A stretch of DNA of 64,000 nucleotides from JACKCD01 sp041390905 (GTDB lineage Bacteria > Chloroflexota > Anaerolineae > Promineifilales > Promineifilaceae), in assembly GCA_041390905.1 (NCBI GenBank), contig JAWKPA010000012.1, positions 1,922,001 to 1,986,000 on the forward strand. The letters are read 5' to 3'. The notes beneath the pieces were generated by a model. It searched no databases. It was given only the letters and a program-made list of their open reading frames with translations, and was not told where the DNA came from. Within the stretch, counting starts at the first letter, position 1. Each line of letters begins with the position of its first letter. Of the stretch, positions 19,508 through 27,481 are shown in pieces. Both the position numbers and the translations under genes were made by a program.

Positions 19508-20683
19508 CTAGGATATTTTTTGCGGCAAGAGTAGGATGAAAAATGCGGCGAGAAGGGGAAGAACGGCCGTTGCTTGCAGGGCTGTCGCCAGCCCGGTTTG
19601 GTCGGCAACGAGACCGAGGATGTAGCTGCCGACAGAGCCGCTGAAGAACATAAAGCCAAGAACGAGGCCGGAAGCCATTGCCTGCCGGCCGGGCAGCAGA
19701 TTTTGCACTGACATAACCAGAATGCTGTGGGGCATCCCAATGAAGAAGCCGGCCAGGATGAGCATGGCCGAGCGGAGTGGGTCGCTGGCGGTGACATAGA
19801 GATAAATGGGGAGGGTGCTGCCAAGCGCAGCGATAAGCAGCACCCATTTGCTGCCTACACGGTCGGCCAGATAGCCGCCGAGGGTGTTGCCGGTGGCGGA
19901 GCCGAGCATGAGCAGGGAGGCGAGCAGGCCGACGAAGGTGGGGTCTATTCCCATGTCGGTGAAGAGCTTGGGGGCGAAGTTGGTGGCGGCAATGCCGGTG
20001 GTGCTGGTGGCGATGATGATCAGGGGCAGCAGAACGAGGGGACGCAGATTGGGTTTGGCTGCTGCGGCAGTGGTTGCGGTATTGCTGACTGCTGCGCTGG
20101 AAGTGGTTTTGCTGTGGTGGTAATCGTGGCTAATCCAGCGCCAGCCGCTGGTGAAGGCGATGAGGGCGAGGGCAGCGAGGATGAGGTAGCCGGGGCGGTC
20201 AAAGAGGTCGAGCATGAAGCCAGCGAGCAGGGGGCCGATAAAGAGACCCATTTGCCCGGCGGTGAAAAAAACGGCCGTTGCCCGCGCCCGCACTGATTGC
20301 TGTACTCGGCCGGCAACCATCGCCCCGGTGGGATGAAACATCCCTGAACCCAGTCCGGCCACCGTCAGTGCCACCAACGCCACCCAATCCCCGGCCACGG
20401 CGGCGATGGCGTAAAAGATAATCATCCAGCCCATGCCACCCACCACCAGCCAGCGCGGCCCTACTCGGTCGGCCAGCCAGCCAAACAGCGGCTGTGTCAG
20501 GGCGTTGCCCACGTTGTAGAGCAGCAGCGACAGCCCGACCTGGGCGTTGGTCAGCCCCAGGTTGAGCGCCAAAACGGCGATGAGCAGGGTGCGGCTGCTG
20601 TTGAGTACGTCTACAAAAAAGTGGGTGATGGAAACGGCCAGATAGGCGCGTTCCCGTAGAAAGTTTGTGGGAGCTGCTACCAT
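19508..20683 (-). CDS. MFS efflux transporter, fosmidomycin-resistance type
   Basis: A 391-residue polytopic transporter with about 12 hydrophobic helices. The N-terminal helix SITHFFVDVLNSS, the loop GWLADRVGPRW after helix 2 (MFS motif A) and GLGSGMFHPTGAMVAGRV (the FHP-x-G signature) place it near the Fsr fosmidomycin-resistance group. A second motif A-like loop, GYLADRVGSKW, starts the C-terminal half. It likely exports a small molecule by proton antiport; the substrate cannot be inferred. A cytoplasmic central loop is low-complexity (SSAAVSNTATTAAAAK). It reads toward sucA, 110 nt away. Confidence 0.85.
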   Translation of the reverse strand: MVAAPTNFLRERAYLAVSITHFFVDVLNSSRTLLIAVLALNLGLTNAQVGLSLLLYNVGNALTQPLFGWLADRVGPRWLVVGGMGWMIIFYAIAAVAGDWVALVALTVAGLGSGMFHPTGAMVAGRVQQSVRARATAVFFTAGQMGLFIGPLLAGFMLDLFDRPGYLILAALALIAFTSGWRWISHDYHHSKTTSSAAVSNTATTAAAAKPNLRPLVLLPLIIIATSTTGIAATNFAPKLFTDMGIDPTFVGLLASLLMLGSATGNTLGGYLADRVGSKWVLLIAALGSTLPIYLYVTASDPLRSAMLILAGFFIGMPHSILVMSVQNLLPGRQAMASGLVLGFMFFSGSVGSYILGLVADQTGLATALQATAVLPLLAAFFILLLPQKIS

Positions 20684-20821
20684 TGGATACTCCTGTCCTC
20701 TAGCGAAAAATTTGTGTTGTTTAGTCTATCCCACTTGTAAGGTTTGCCAATAGATAAACATCTAATGATCCAGGTGCTAACAAAACGTTTATGCCGGTGT
20801 AAGCACGTCGTAATAAGTTGC

Positions 20822-20830
20822 TGTTATAAT
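20822..20830 (+). promoter_or_regulatory. Candidate extended -10 promoter
   Basis: TGTTATAAT, a perfect -10 (20825-20830) with a TGn extension, about 136 nt upstream of the molybdopterin oxidoreductase start. No clear -35 is present, as is usual for extended -10 promoters. Confidence 0.45.
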
Positions 20831-20895
20831 GTTTCTGGAACATAGAGAGACAATCATACCAGCCAAGACAACATTGGTTTTTGGGTATGTCATGA

Positions 20896-20937
20896 GGTTA
20901 TTGTAGGTGCGAGGCATGCCTCGCACCTACAATAACC
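20896..20937. repeat. Perfect 42-bp palindrome
   Basis: The 21-bp arm GGTTATTGTAGGTGCGAGGC(A) is followed directly by its exact reverse complement, with the axis between 20916 and 20917. It lies 29 nt upstream of the oxidoreductase start, in the leader of that transcript, and could fold into a hairpin near the ribosome site. Confidence 0.9.
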
Positions 20938-20965
20938 CTATCCTTTGATAGTGATGAGGTGAACC

Positions 20966-21619
20966 ATGTTTGAAAAAGTTTTCGGCCGTCGCCAGCAGGA
21001 AGAGAGCGTGCGGGAGATGAATCGGCTGCCGCCGGGGCAGTCGTTGACCAACAAGTTCCCGGTGCTGCATTATGGCCCCACCCCCCACACCGACCTGTCT
21101 ACGTGGGATTTGAAGGTGTTTGGGCTGGTGGAAGCGGAAAAGACGTGGAGCTGGGAGCAGTTTAACGCCCTGCCGCGCACCAAATTGACGATGGACATTC
21201 ACTGCGTCACCCGCTGGTCGAAGTTTGACACCGATTGGGAAGGGGTGTCGTTGGGGCAGTTGGTGCGGGAGGGGATCATTACGCCGAAGCCGGGGGCGAA
21301 CTATGTGGTGCAGCACTGCGAGTATGGCTACACCACCAACCTGCCGCTGGATATGATGCTGCTCGACAATTTCCTGTTGGCAACCCATTTTGACGGCCGG
21401 CCGTTAGAGCTAGAGCATGGGTATCCGCTGCGGGGGGTGATTGGCACTTTTGCTGACCGCAGTGAGGTGAAGTCGGCGTATTTGTGGAAGGGTGGCAAGT
21501 GGCTGCGCGGTCTGGAGTTCCGGGCGGAAGACCAACTGGGGTTTTGGGAGCGGAATGGGTATAGCAATGAGGCCGACCCGTGGCGCGAGCAGCGGTTTGC
21601 GCGGGGTGGCTGGTATTAG
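20966..21619 (+). CDS. Sulfite oxidase-like molybdopterin oxidoreductase
   Basis: A 217-residue protein of the sulfite oxidase/YedY molybdopterin-binding fold. IHCVTRWSKFDTDWEGV near residue 75 contains the Cys that ligates molybdenum and the following Trp/Asp pocket; HGYPLRGV later matches the conserved His-Gly-x-Pro-x-Arg turn. There is no signal peptide or heme domain, so this is the short cytoplasmic form often called sulfite oxidase-like. The start ATG 20966 has a clear GATGAGGTGA ribosome site. Physiological substrate unknown; MsrP-type methionine sulfoxide reduction is one possibility, but no MsrQ partner is adjacent. Confidence 0.85.
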   Translation: MFEKVFGRRQQEESVREMNRLPPGQSLTNKFPVLHYGPTPHTDLSTWDLKVFGLVEAEKTWSWEQFNALPRTKLTMDIHCVTRWSKFDTDWEGVSLGQLVREGIITPKPGANYVVQHCEYGYTTNLPLDMMLLDNFLLATHFDGRPLELEHGYPLRGVIGTFADRSEVKSAYLWKGGKWLRGLEFRAEDQLGFWERNGYSNEADPWREQRFARGGWY

Positions 21620-21743
21620 TAGACGTGTGTTTTTGCCCAGGTGATTTTGCGATTGGAATGAGGGTTGCCCGGTTTGTCGCCGGCCGGGATGGCGCTGGGG
21701 GGAATGCGGGTGGCAACGGCCGTTTTGCAGCGGAGGTCGTGGG

Positions 21744-22349
21744 TTAAATAACGGCCGTTTTCCCCCCAACCCCCCGCCAAACCGCCGCCGCAATAATTTC
21801 CCGTGCCTCCCCCATCGGCATGTCGCGGAACCCCCCCAGCCAACGGCGAGCAAACTCATGCGCTGGCCCCATCATAATTGCATCATACGCCCAGGGCGGC
21901 AGCGCAATGATCTCTCCACGCGCAATAAACGGCCCCATCCAGGCAAAAATGTCAGCATAAAACGCCCCCTTAAACGCCTGAATCTCCGCCACATAGCGGC
22001 GCAGCAGGCTGCCCTGTGATGCCTCATAAATAAAGCTGGCGCGTTCCGGGTTAGCCTCCACCCACTGCAAATATGTAAAAACCAGTGCCTGAATCCCAGC
22101 CTCGGCACTTTCGGCAACAACCACCGCCTCGCGTATCTGCTCAAAACAACTGGCAAAACTTTCCCGGTAAAGCGCATACAAAATCCCCTCCCTGTCGCCA
22201 AAGTGATGATACACACTCCCCACGCTCGCCCCCGATTGCTGGCAAATTTGGGCAATGGTTACATTTTGTACCCCATGTTTCCCCACAAGCGACAAAGTTG
22301 CCGTCAATATTTCCTTCTGACGTTCACTGCTGCGCTGAATTTGCTGCAT
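21744..22349 (-). CDS. TetR-family transcriptional regulator
   Basis: A 201-residue repressor. I choose ATG 22349 (MQQIQRSSERQKEI); the open frame extends 88 residues upstream but runs back through the operator palindromes and into the divergent gene. The HTH is near residues 28-55, with the signature GASVGSVYHHFGDREGIL. The rest is a helical ligand-binding and dimer domain. The last residues (GGKTAVI) are written by a palindrome copy at 21750-21759 right at the stop. It is divergent from the SDR gene at 22470 and very likely controls both through the palindromes at 22374-22412. Confidence 0.88.
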   Translation of the reverse strand: MQQIQRSSERQKEILTATLSLVGKHGVQNVTIAQICQQSGASVGSVYHHFGDREGILYALYRESFASCFEQIREAVVVAESAEAGIQALVFTYLQWVEANPERASFIYEASQGSLLRRYVAEIQAFKGAFYADIFAWMGPFIARGEIIALPPWAYDAIMMGPAHEFARRWLGGFRDMPMGEAREIIAAAVWRGVGGKTAVI

Positions 22350-22373
22350 TTGCTTGCCTAATCCCTCGCTTAA

Positions 22374-22412
22374 TCTAGAATAATATTCTAGAATATTGTT
22401 CTGAAACAATAT
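22374..22412. promoter_or_regulatory. Two adjacent palindromic operators
   Basis: A perfect 19-bp palindrome TCTAGAATAATATTCTAGA (22374-22392, central A) is followed immediately by ATATTGTT-ctga-AACAATAT (22393-22412, 8-bp perfect arms). Both lie in the 120-bp divergent region between the TetR gene and the SDR gene, which is the classical position for a TetR operator. Confidence 0.75.
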
Positions 22413-22469
22413 GCGTCTCTGTTGACAGTCTAGCAAACCTGTGGCCGGGTCGCAAGAGAGGGTTATCTG

Positions 22470-23315
22470 ATGGCAGAAAAAGTCTATGTCGTTACGGGCG
22501 GCAACGCAGGCATTGGGTATGAAATCGTGCAGGCATTGGCGCAGCAGCAGGGGCGCGTGGTCCTCGTAAGCCGCGATGAAGCGCGGGGACGTGCCGCCCA
22601 ACGAGCCATTCATGCCGCCACTGGGGGTAGCGTGGATCTAGTGGTAGGCGATGTAGGGTCGGTTGCCAGCACGCGCCGCCTGGCCGACCAGCTTTTGGCT
22701 GCCTATCCTGCCATTCACGTTTTAATCAACAATGCTGGCGTGTGGATGACCAAAAAGGTGGTGAACGAAGATGGCCTGGAGCAATCATTTATGGTCAATC
22801 ATTTAGCTCCGTTCATGCTCAACCATTTGCTGCTGCCCGCGCTAAAAGCGGCTGATCCAGCGCGGATTGTGGATGTCAATGCCGGCTTGTATGTCAATGG
22901 CAAGGTGGATTTGGCAAAAACCCCCTATGGCAAAGATTTTGGCCGTCTTCGCACCTACGCCAATTCCAAGCTGTGTGGGGTGCTGACGCTGGCGGAACAG
23001 GCGCGGCGGCTGGAAGGAAGCGGCGTGACCATCAACATGGTGCATCCGGGGGTGATTCGCACGGGGCTGGGGGATTCTAATGGGGTGATGGGGTGGCTGC
23101 TGCGGCGAATCAAGCGCAACTGGGCTGCACCAGACGCTGGGGCTGTAGCGCCTGTGTGGCTGGCAACAGCACCAGAGGTGGCGGGGAAAACCGGGCTTTA
23201 TTTTAATGAGAAGGCAGAGATGCCATTGGCGGCTGTGGCACAAGATGAAGCGTTGGCGGCGGATTTATGGGCGTTGAGCGTGCGCCTGGCTGGGTTAGAA
23301 ACGAGGCTTAAATAA
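22470..23315 (+). CDS. Short-chain dehydrogenase/reductase
   Basis: A 281-residue Rossmann-fold oxidoreductase of the retinol-dehydrogenase-like SDR group. The nucleotide motif TGGNAGIG is at residues 9-16, NNAG near 90 (LINNAGVW), and the catalytic Tyr-Lys pair in YANSK near 162. The usual Ser of the SDR triad is not seen: the expected strand reads ARIVDVNAGLY where relatives have VSS, so activity may be altered. HPGVIRTGL follows as in the family. A GAGAGGG ribosome site precedes ATG 22470. Divergent from the TetR gene that probably regulates it. Confidence 0.85.
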   Translation: MAEKVYVVTGGNAGIGYEIVQALAQQQGRVVLVSRDEARGRAAQRAIHAATGGSVDLVVGDVGSVASTRRLADQLLAAYPAIHVLINNAGVWMTKKVVNEDGLEQSFMVNHLAPFMLNHLLLPALKAADPARIVDVNAGLYVNGKVDLAKTPYGKDFGRLRTYANSKLCGVLTLAEQARRLEGSGVTINMVHPGVIRTGLGDSNGVMGWLLRRIKRNWAAPDAGAVAPVWLATAPEVAGKTGLYFNEKAEMPLAAVAQDEALAADLWALSVRLAGLETRLK

Positions 23316-23358
23316 GTTACGCAAGAAGTTCAACTTCTTTTGAGAAGTTGAACTTCTC
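23313..23358. repeat. Snap-back repeat, family A copy 2
   Basis: TAAGTTACGC leader, then AAGAAGTTCAACTTCTT and GAGAAGTTGAACTTCTC as hairpin arms. It begins at the very end of the SDR gene, overlapping its TAA stop (23313-23315), and could act as a transcript end structure. Confidence 0.85.
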
Positions 23359-23427
23359 AATTAGGGCCTTCTAAATTAGGGCAATGAAAGCGGCCGGCCG
23401 TAACAGATTTTTCGACAAAGGTTCTCA

Positions 23428-24120
23428 TTATTTGCTTGCTTGCTTAATGGCATCCAGCACAAAGGGGTAGATGTGGTCAACCATCACCGTGTACCCTTCG
23501 GCATTGGGGTGGATAAAGTCGGGCTGGTTGAGGGCGGGGTCGGCAGCGACCCCTTCTAGCGCAAAGGGGATGAGGATGCTGCCATGTTTTTCGGCTATGT
23601 CGGGGTAGATGGCGGCAAATTCAGTGGTGTAATCCTCGCCCAGATTTTGAATGATTTGCATCCCGGCGACGATGACAACGGCGCCGCTGTCGCTAAACTG
23701 GCCGACGATCTGGTCAATGTTGTCGCGGGTTAGTGCCAAATCCACGCCGCGCAGGGCATCGTTGGCACCCGTTTCCACAATCACGATGTCGGGATGGGTT
23801 CCCAGCATCCATTCGACGCGGGACAGGGCGGATGATGAGGTTTCGCCGCTGATGCCGCCGTTGATGACCTCCACGCTGTAGCCATCAGCCTGGAGCTTGC
23901 GCTGGAGCTGGGCAGGATAGTTGTCCTCCATCGCCACGCCCAACCCCTCGGTGAGGCTGTCGCCAAAGGCCAGCAGGGTGAGGCCAGGTTCAGCGGTGGT
24001 GGTGGGAGGTGGGGTGGGGGTGGGAGTAGCGGCGGGGGTGGTGCAACTGGTGGTAATCAGTAAACAGTAAAGGGTAATCAGTAATCGGTAAATGGATGGG
24101 TGATTGGGTATTGGTTGCAT
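23428..24120 (-). CDS. TesA-like SGNH/GDSL esterase, lipoprotein
   Basis: A 230-residue secreted lipase/arylesterase. A lipoprotein signal (residues about 10-26) ends in a lipobox LITTSC with the acylated Cys at 26, followed by a Thr/Pro-rich spacer. The SGNH blocks are intact: LLAFGDSLTEG (Ser), NGGISGE (Gly), ETGANDALRG (Asn) and DFIHPN (Asp-His). It starts one base after the TAA of the FtsX-like permease, so the two are translationally coupled. This recalls the E. coli tesA-ybbA-ybbP locus, but the ATPase is missing. The DNA encoding the signal peptide (24051-24092) consists of GTAATCAGTAA repeat units also found at 40693-40772. Confidence 0.85.
   Translation of the reverse strand: MQPIPNHPSIYRLLITLYCLLITTSCTTPAATPTPTPPPTTTAEPGLTLLAFGDSLTEGLGVAMEDNYPAQLQRKLQADGYSVEVINGGISGETSSSALSRVEWMLGTHPDIVIVETGANDALRGVDLALTRDNIDQIVGQFSDSGAVVIVAGMQIIQNLGEDYTTEFAAIYPDIAEKHGSILIPFALEGVAADPALNQPDFIHPNAEGYTVMVDHIYPFVLDAIKQASK
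24051..24092. repeat. GGTAATC/CAGTAA repeat (family C) inside a signal peptide
   Basis: Units GGTAATCAGTAA, AGGGTAATCAGTAATCGGTAA fall in the coding sequence for the hydrophobic core of the TesA-like lipoprotein. The same units form a long hairpin at 40693-40772. Confidence 0.65.
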
Positions 24121-24121
24121 G

Positions 24122-26653
24122 TTATTCTACGGTTTGTTCACGGAGGAAAGTGATGGGTTTTTGGCGGAGGATGGAGAGGGAGGCGAGGAGGCCAACGGCC
24201 GTTACTAGCCCCACCGTGAACAGCATCAGCACAAGGCTGGCTCCCACATACGGCACATAGGTCGTTAGCTCAAACACCTGCGTCACCAAAATCCAGCCCG
24301 CAAGTTGGGACAAAAAGAGGGCGAGGACGGCGCTGAGCAGGCCGATGAAGATGTTTTCCAGGGCAAAGACGCGCAACACAAAGCGTCGGGTGGCTCCCAG
24401 CACCTTGAAGTAGACCGCCTCCTGGATGCGGGCAAAGCGGGTGGCGAGGACGGAGCTGATGATGATGAGTACCCCGGCGACGATGCTAAAGAGGGTGAAG
24501 AAGCGGATGACGACGGTAATGTTGCCGACAAGCTCGGCGAGGGTATTGATGGCGTTGGTGATGTCTACGATGGTGAGGTTGGGGAAGCGGTTGACGAGCC
24601 GGTTTTGCAGGGCGGGGATGGTGGCGGGGGGGAGGTTGACGGTGGTGATGATGGTTTGGGGGGCGTTGATTAAATCTTGTTCGCGCAGCATGAAGTTGAA
24701 GGTGGGGGCAAAACGGCCGTTTTCCTCCCCCGGTACGGTGCGAATGCTGACTACCCGCGCCGGTAGCTCCACCCCCTGAATGTTAAAGATCAGATCATCC
24801 CCCAGCTTAAACGGATACGACCCCAGCATAATTTCGCTGACCGACACCTGCGCCACGCCCAGGTCGGCCGGGTCAAACAGCGATGACCCTTCGCGCAGCG
24901 TTTCATCGGCCGGTAGCGCGTTTTGATAGGTCAACGAAAAGGGGAAGTCAAGCGGCGGGCTGTCGTTGTCGTTGTTGTCGCGCTCCTCGTCGTCTTCCTC
25001 ACGCGGCTGAATTTCCTGCCCGTTGATGGATTGGATGCGGGCGCGGATGACGGGATAGAACGGTGCCGGGACCCCCAATGCCGCCGCCACTTCCTGCCGC
25101 TGGTTGGGCTGGATGTCGAGAATGAGCAGGTTTGGCGCGTCTTCGGGATAGGCAGCGACAAAGGAAGCGTCGAGGTTGCGCTGGATGAGGTAGATGGTAA
25201 ACAGCACGGCCAGCGAGGTGGTGAGGGTGACGATGACGGCGGCGGTGGCGTTGCGCGGCCGGAACAGCCCCCGCAAGGCCTGGCGCGGGGCGAGTGGCTT
25301 CAGGCGACGGCGGCGTAGCCAGTAGAGCAAAAGCTGGGTGATTCCAGCGGTGATGGCAACCAGCCCCACGGTTCCGGCGGCAAAATAGGCGGTGCGGCGC
25401 GGGTTTTGCAGATACCAAAAGACGGTTCCGGCAAAAAAGAGCAGGATGAGCGTCAAAATGGCGTAATAGAACCAGCTTTTGGGCAGGGGTGGGGCTTCCT
25501 TGCGGAAAATGAAGTTGGGTTTTAGCTCCTGAATTTGGTAGAGCGGGATGAAGGTGAAGGCGGCGGTGACAAAGATGCCGAGGATCATCCCTTCGAGCAT
25601 GGCGCGGAAGGAGAGGACAAACTCGACCTGGGGCGGGAGAAAGGGGGCGAAGATAAACGGGAAGAGCAGTTGCAGCAGCAGCCCCAGCAGCAGCCCCAGC
25701 ACCGTGCCGATGGCACCGAGGACGGCGGCGATGGCGAAAAACTGGGTGATGACAAAGCGGCTGGTGGCGCCAAAGGTGCGGAGGACGGCGATGGTGTCTT
25801 CGCGCTCTTTGAGGAAGGCGGTGAGTGAGCTTTGGATGCCGATGCCGGAGAGCATGAGGGTGAAGATGCCGATGAGGTTGAGGAAGGTGAGCAGGTTTTC
25901 AAAGAAGCGCTGGACACCGGATTGATTGGTGCGGAAGGTGTCTACACGGAATTGGCGGGTTTCCCCCGTTGCGGCTAATCGCTCCGCCACCCCATCCACC
26001 TGCCCCTCATCGGCCACCCGCAGCAGGGCGCGGTAGGTGACGCGGCTGCCTGGTTTGATCAGGTCAATGGCGGGCAGGTCGGCGGCGGCGATGAAGATGC
26101 GTGGGCCGAGGGTGAAAAAGTTGACGGGTTCATCGGGTTCGCCAACGACAACATCGGCGATGGTGAGGGTGGCCTGGCCGACGTTGAGTGGGTCGCCCAC
26201 CTGCAAACCGAGCCGATCCAGCAGGTTTTGGCCGACGATGATGTGGCCGGGGGTGAGGACTTGGGCAAACGGCCGTTTGCTTGCCAGCGCCACCTCCCCA
26301 TAAAACGGGTAGCCTGGCTCCACCACCTTTAGCTCCGACAGCAGCGTGTCTTCGCCGTTGGTTTGGCGCACCACCGAGATAAATTCATAGGTGCGGGCGA
26401 GATCAATGCCCGGTTCGGCAGCCAGCACGGCCAGTTCGGCTTCGACGGCTTCGGTGAAGGGGAAGCGGGAGCGGGCTTCGACATCGGCGGCCAGCAGCTT
26501 GCGGGCGTCGCGCAGCAGCGAGTTGTTGACGCTTTCGCCAAAGCCACCCAGGGAGACCAGGGTGACGAGGGAAAGGGCTACGCAGGCGATGAAAACGGCC
26601 GTTTGTTTCCATGAGTTAGTTATTTGCCGGTAGATAAATCGGGTGTGAATCAT
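24122..26653 (-). CDS. FtsX-like ABC permease, YbbP type
   Basis: An 843-residue membrane protein with an N-terminal transmembrane helix (about 15-35), a long extracytoplasmic MacB-type periplasmic domain (about 40-240), then FtsX domains: helices at about 255-390, two central helices (about 400-470), a second extracytoplasmic segment, and a final FtsX domain at about 715-835. This doubled layout matches YbbP, a subunit of lipid- or lipoprotein-handling ABC systems. No ATP-binding partner is adjacent. An acidic low-complexity patch (EEDDEERDNNDND) lies near residue 560. The downstream TesA-like lipoprotein is coupled to it. Confidence 0.82.
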   Translation of the reverse strand: MIHTRFIYRQITNSWKQTAVFIACVALSLVTLVSLGGFGESVNNSLLRDARKLLAADVEARSRFPFTEAVEAELAVLAAEPGIDLARTYEFISVVRQTNGEDTLLSELKVVEPGYPFYGEVALASKRPFAQVLTPGHIIVGQNLLDRLGLQVGDPLNVGQATLTIADVVVGEPDEPVNFFTLGPRIFIAAADLPAIDLIKPGSRVTYRALLRVADEGQVDGVAERLAATGETRQFRVDTFRTNQSGVQRFFENLLTFLNLIGIFTLMLSGIGIQSSLTAFLKEREDTIAVLRTFGATSRFVITQFFAIAAVLGAIGTVLGLLLGLLLQLLFPFIFAPFLPPQVEFVLSFRAMLEGMILGIFVTAAFTFIPLYQIQELKPNFIFRKEAPPLPKSWFYYAILTLILLFFAGTVFWYLQNPRRTAYFAAGTVGLVAITAGITQLLLYWLRRRRLKPLAPRQALRGLFRPRNATAAVIVTLTTSLAVLFTIYLIQRNLDASFVAAYPEDAPNLLILDIQPNQRQEVAAALGVPAPFYPVIRARIQSINGQEIQPREEDDEERDNNDNDSPPLDFPFSLTYQNALPADETLREGSSLFDPADLGVAQVSVSEIMLGSYPFKLGDDLIFNIQGVELPARVVSIRTVPGEENGRFAPTFNFMLREQDLINAPQTIITTVNLPPATIPALQNRLVNRFPNLTIVDITNAINTLAELVGNITVVIRFFTLFSIVAGVLIIISSVLATRFARIQEAVYFKVLGATRRFVLRVFALENIFIGLLSAVLALFLSQLAGWILVTQVFELTTYVPYVGASLVLMLFTVGLVTAVGLLASLSILRQKPITFLREQTVE

Positions 26654-26684
26654 TCAATCCATTATAGCCCAATGCCTACTTGGG

Positions 26685-26712
26685 TTGCAGGTTGACACAA
26701 TTTCTTCATAAT
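26685..26712 (+). promoter_or_regulatory. Candidate promoter of the dioxygenase gene
   Basis: TTGCAG and CATAAT separated by 16 nt; TTGACA at 26692-26697 and TATACT at 26720-26725 are also present but 22 nt apart. It sits in the divergent gap upstream of the dioxygenase. Confidence 0.3.
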
Positions 26713-26789
26713 TTTTCCTTATACTCCCGCCCGATGGCGGCGTTGCAGTGCAGCGTTGCTGCCTGTGTAATTTTTATGAGAGGAATGAT

Positions 26790-27437
26790 ATGAACCGATT
26801 TATGACGCGACGTGAATTTGTGCAGCTAGGGCTGCTTTCTGGTGCTGGTTTGGTGCTGGTGGGGTGTGGGGCAAACGATGCACCGGGGCAGCAAGAGGAA
26901 GCGGCTGTGGATTATCCGACGGCAACGGCCGTTTCTGAAGCCATCCAGCTTGCCCCCACCCCCCAATGCGACGACCACGACGAGACACCGGCGCAAACCG
27001 AAGGCCCCTTTTACACCCCCAGCACGCCGGAGCGCACCAGCTTTTTGGAGGCCGGCATTGTGGGAACGCCGCTGCTGGTGACGGGCAAGGTGCTTTCCAC
27101 CGACTGCCAGCCGATGGCCGGGGCGTTGCTGGATTTTTGGCACGCCGATGATGGCGGCAATTATGACAACGAGGGGTTTAAGCTGCGCGGCCATCAATAT
27201 ACCGATGCCGAAGGCAACTTTACGCTGGAGACGATTGTGCCGGGGCTGTATCCGGGGCGGACGCGCCACATTCATGTGAAGGTGCAGGGGCAAGAAATGG
27301 CACTGTTGACAACGCAGCTTTATTTCCCCGGTGAGCCGGATAATGCGACAGACGGGATTTTTGCGGAGGAACTGTTGATGGATGTGGCGGATGAGGGGGA
27401 GGGGAAAACGGCCGTTTTTAACTTTGTCCTGGGTTGA
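26790..27437 (+). CDS. Exported intradiol ring-cleavage dioxygenase, lipoprotein
   Basis: A 215-residue dioxygenase of the protocatechuate/catechol type. The chosen ATG 26790 has an AGAGGAATGAT ribosome site. The N-terminus (MTRREFVQLGLLSG) resembles a Tat signal and ends in a lipobox LVLVGC, so the enzyme is probably folded, exported and lipid-anchored. Iron ligands can be assigned to Tyr in GNYDN, Tyr in GLYPGR and the two His of RHIHVKV. TEGPFYTP is the conserved entry to the fold. Export of such an enzyme suggests attack on aromatic compounds outside the cell. The end (EGKTAVFNF) is written by palindrome 27407-27416. Confidence 0.85.
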   Translation: MNRFMTRREFVQLGLLSGAGLVLVGCGANDAPGQQEEAAVDYPTATAVSEAIQLAPTPQCDDHDETPAQTEGPFYTPSTPERTSFLEAGIVGTPLLVTGKVLSTDCQPMAGALLDFWHADDGGNYDNEGFKLRGHQYTDAEGNFTLETIVPGLYPGRTRHIHVKVQGQEMALLTTQLYFPGEPDNATDGIFAEELLMDVADEGEGKTAVFNFVLG

Positions 27438-27481
27438 TAAATTTGCGGTTTTGAAGGGTCGAGAGAGGGATAAACGGCCGT

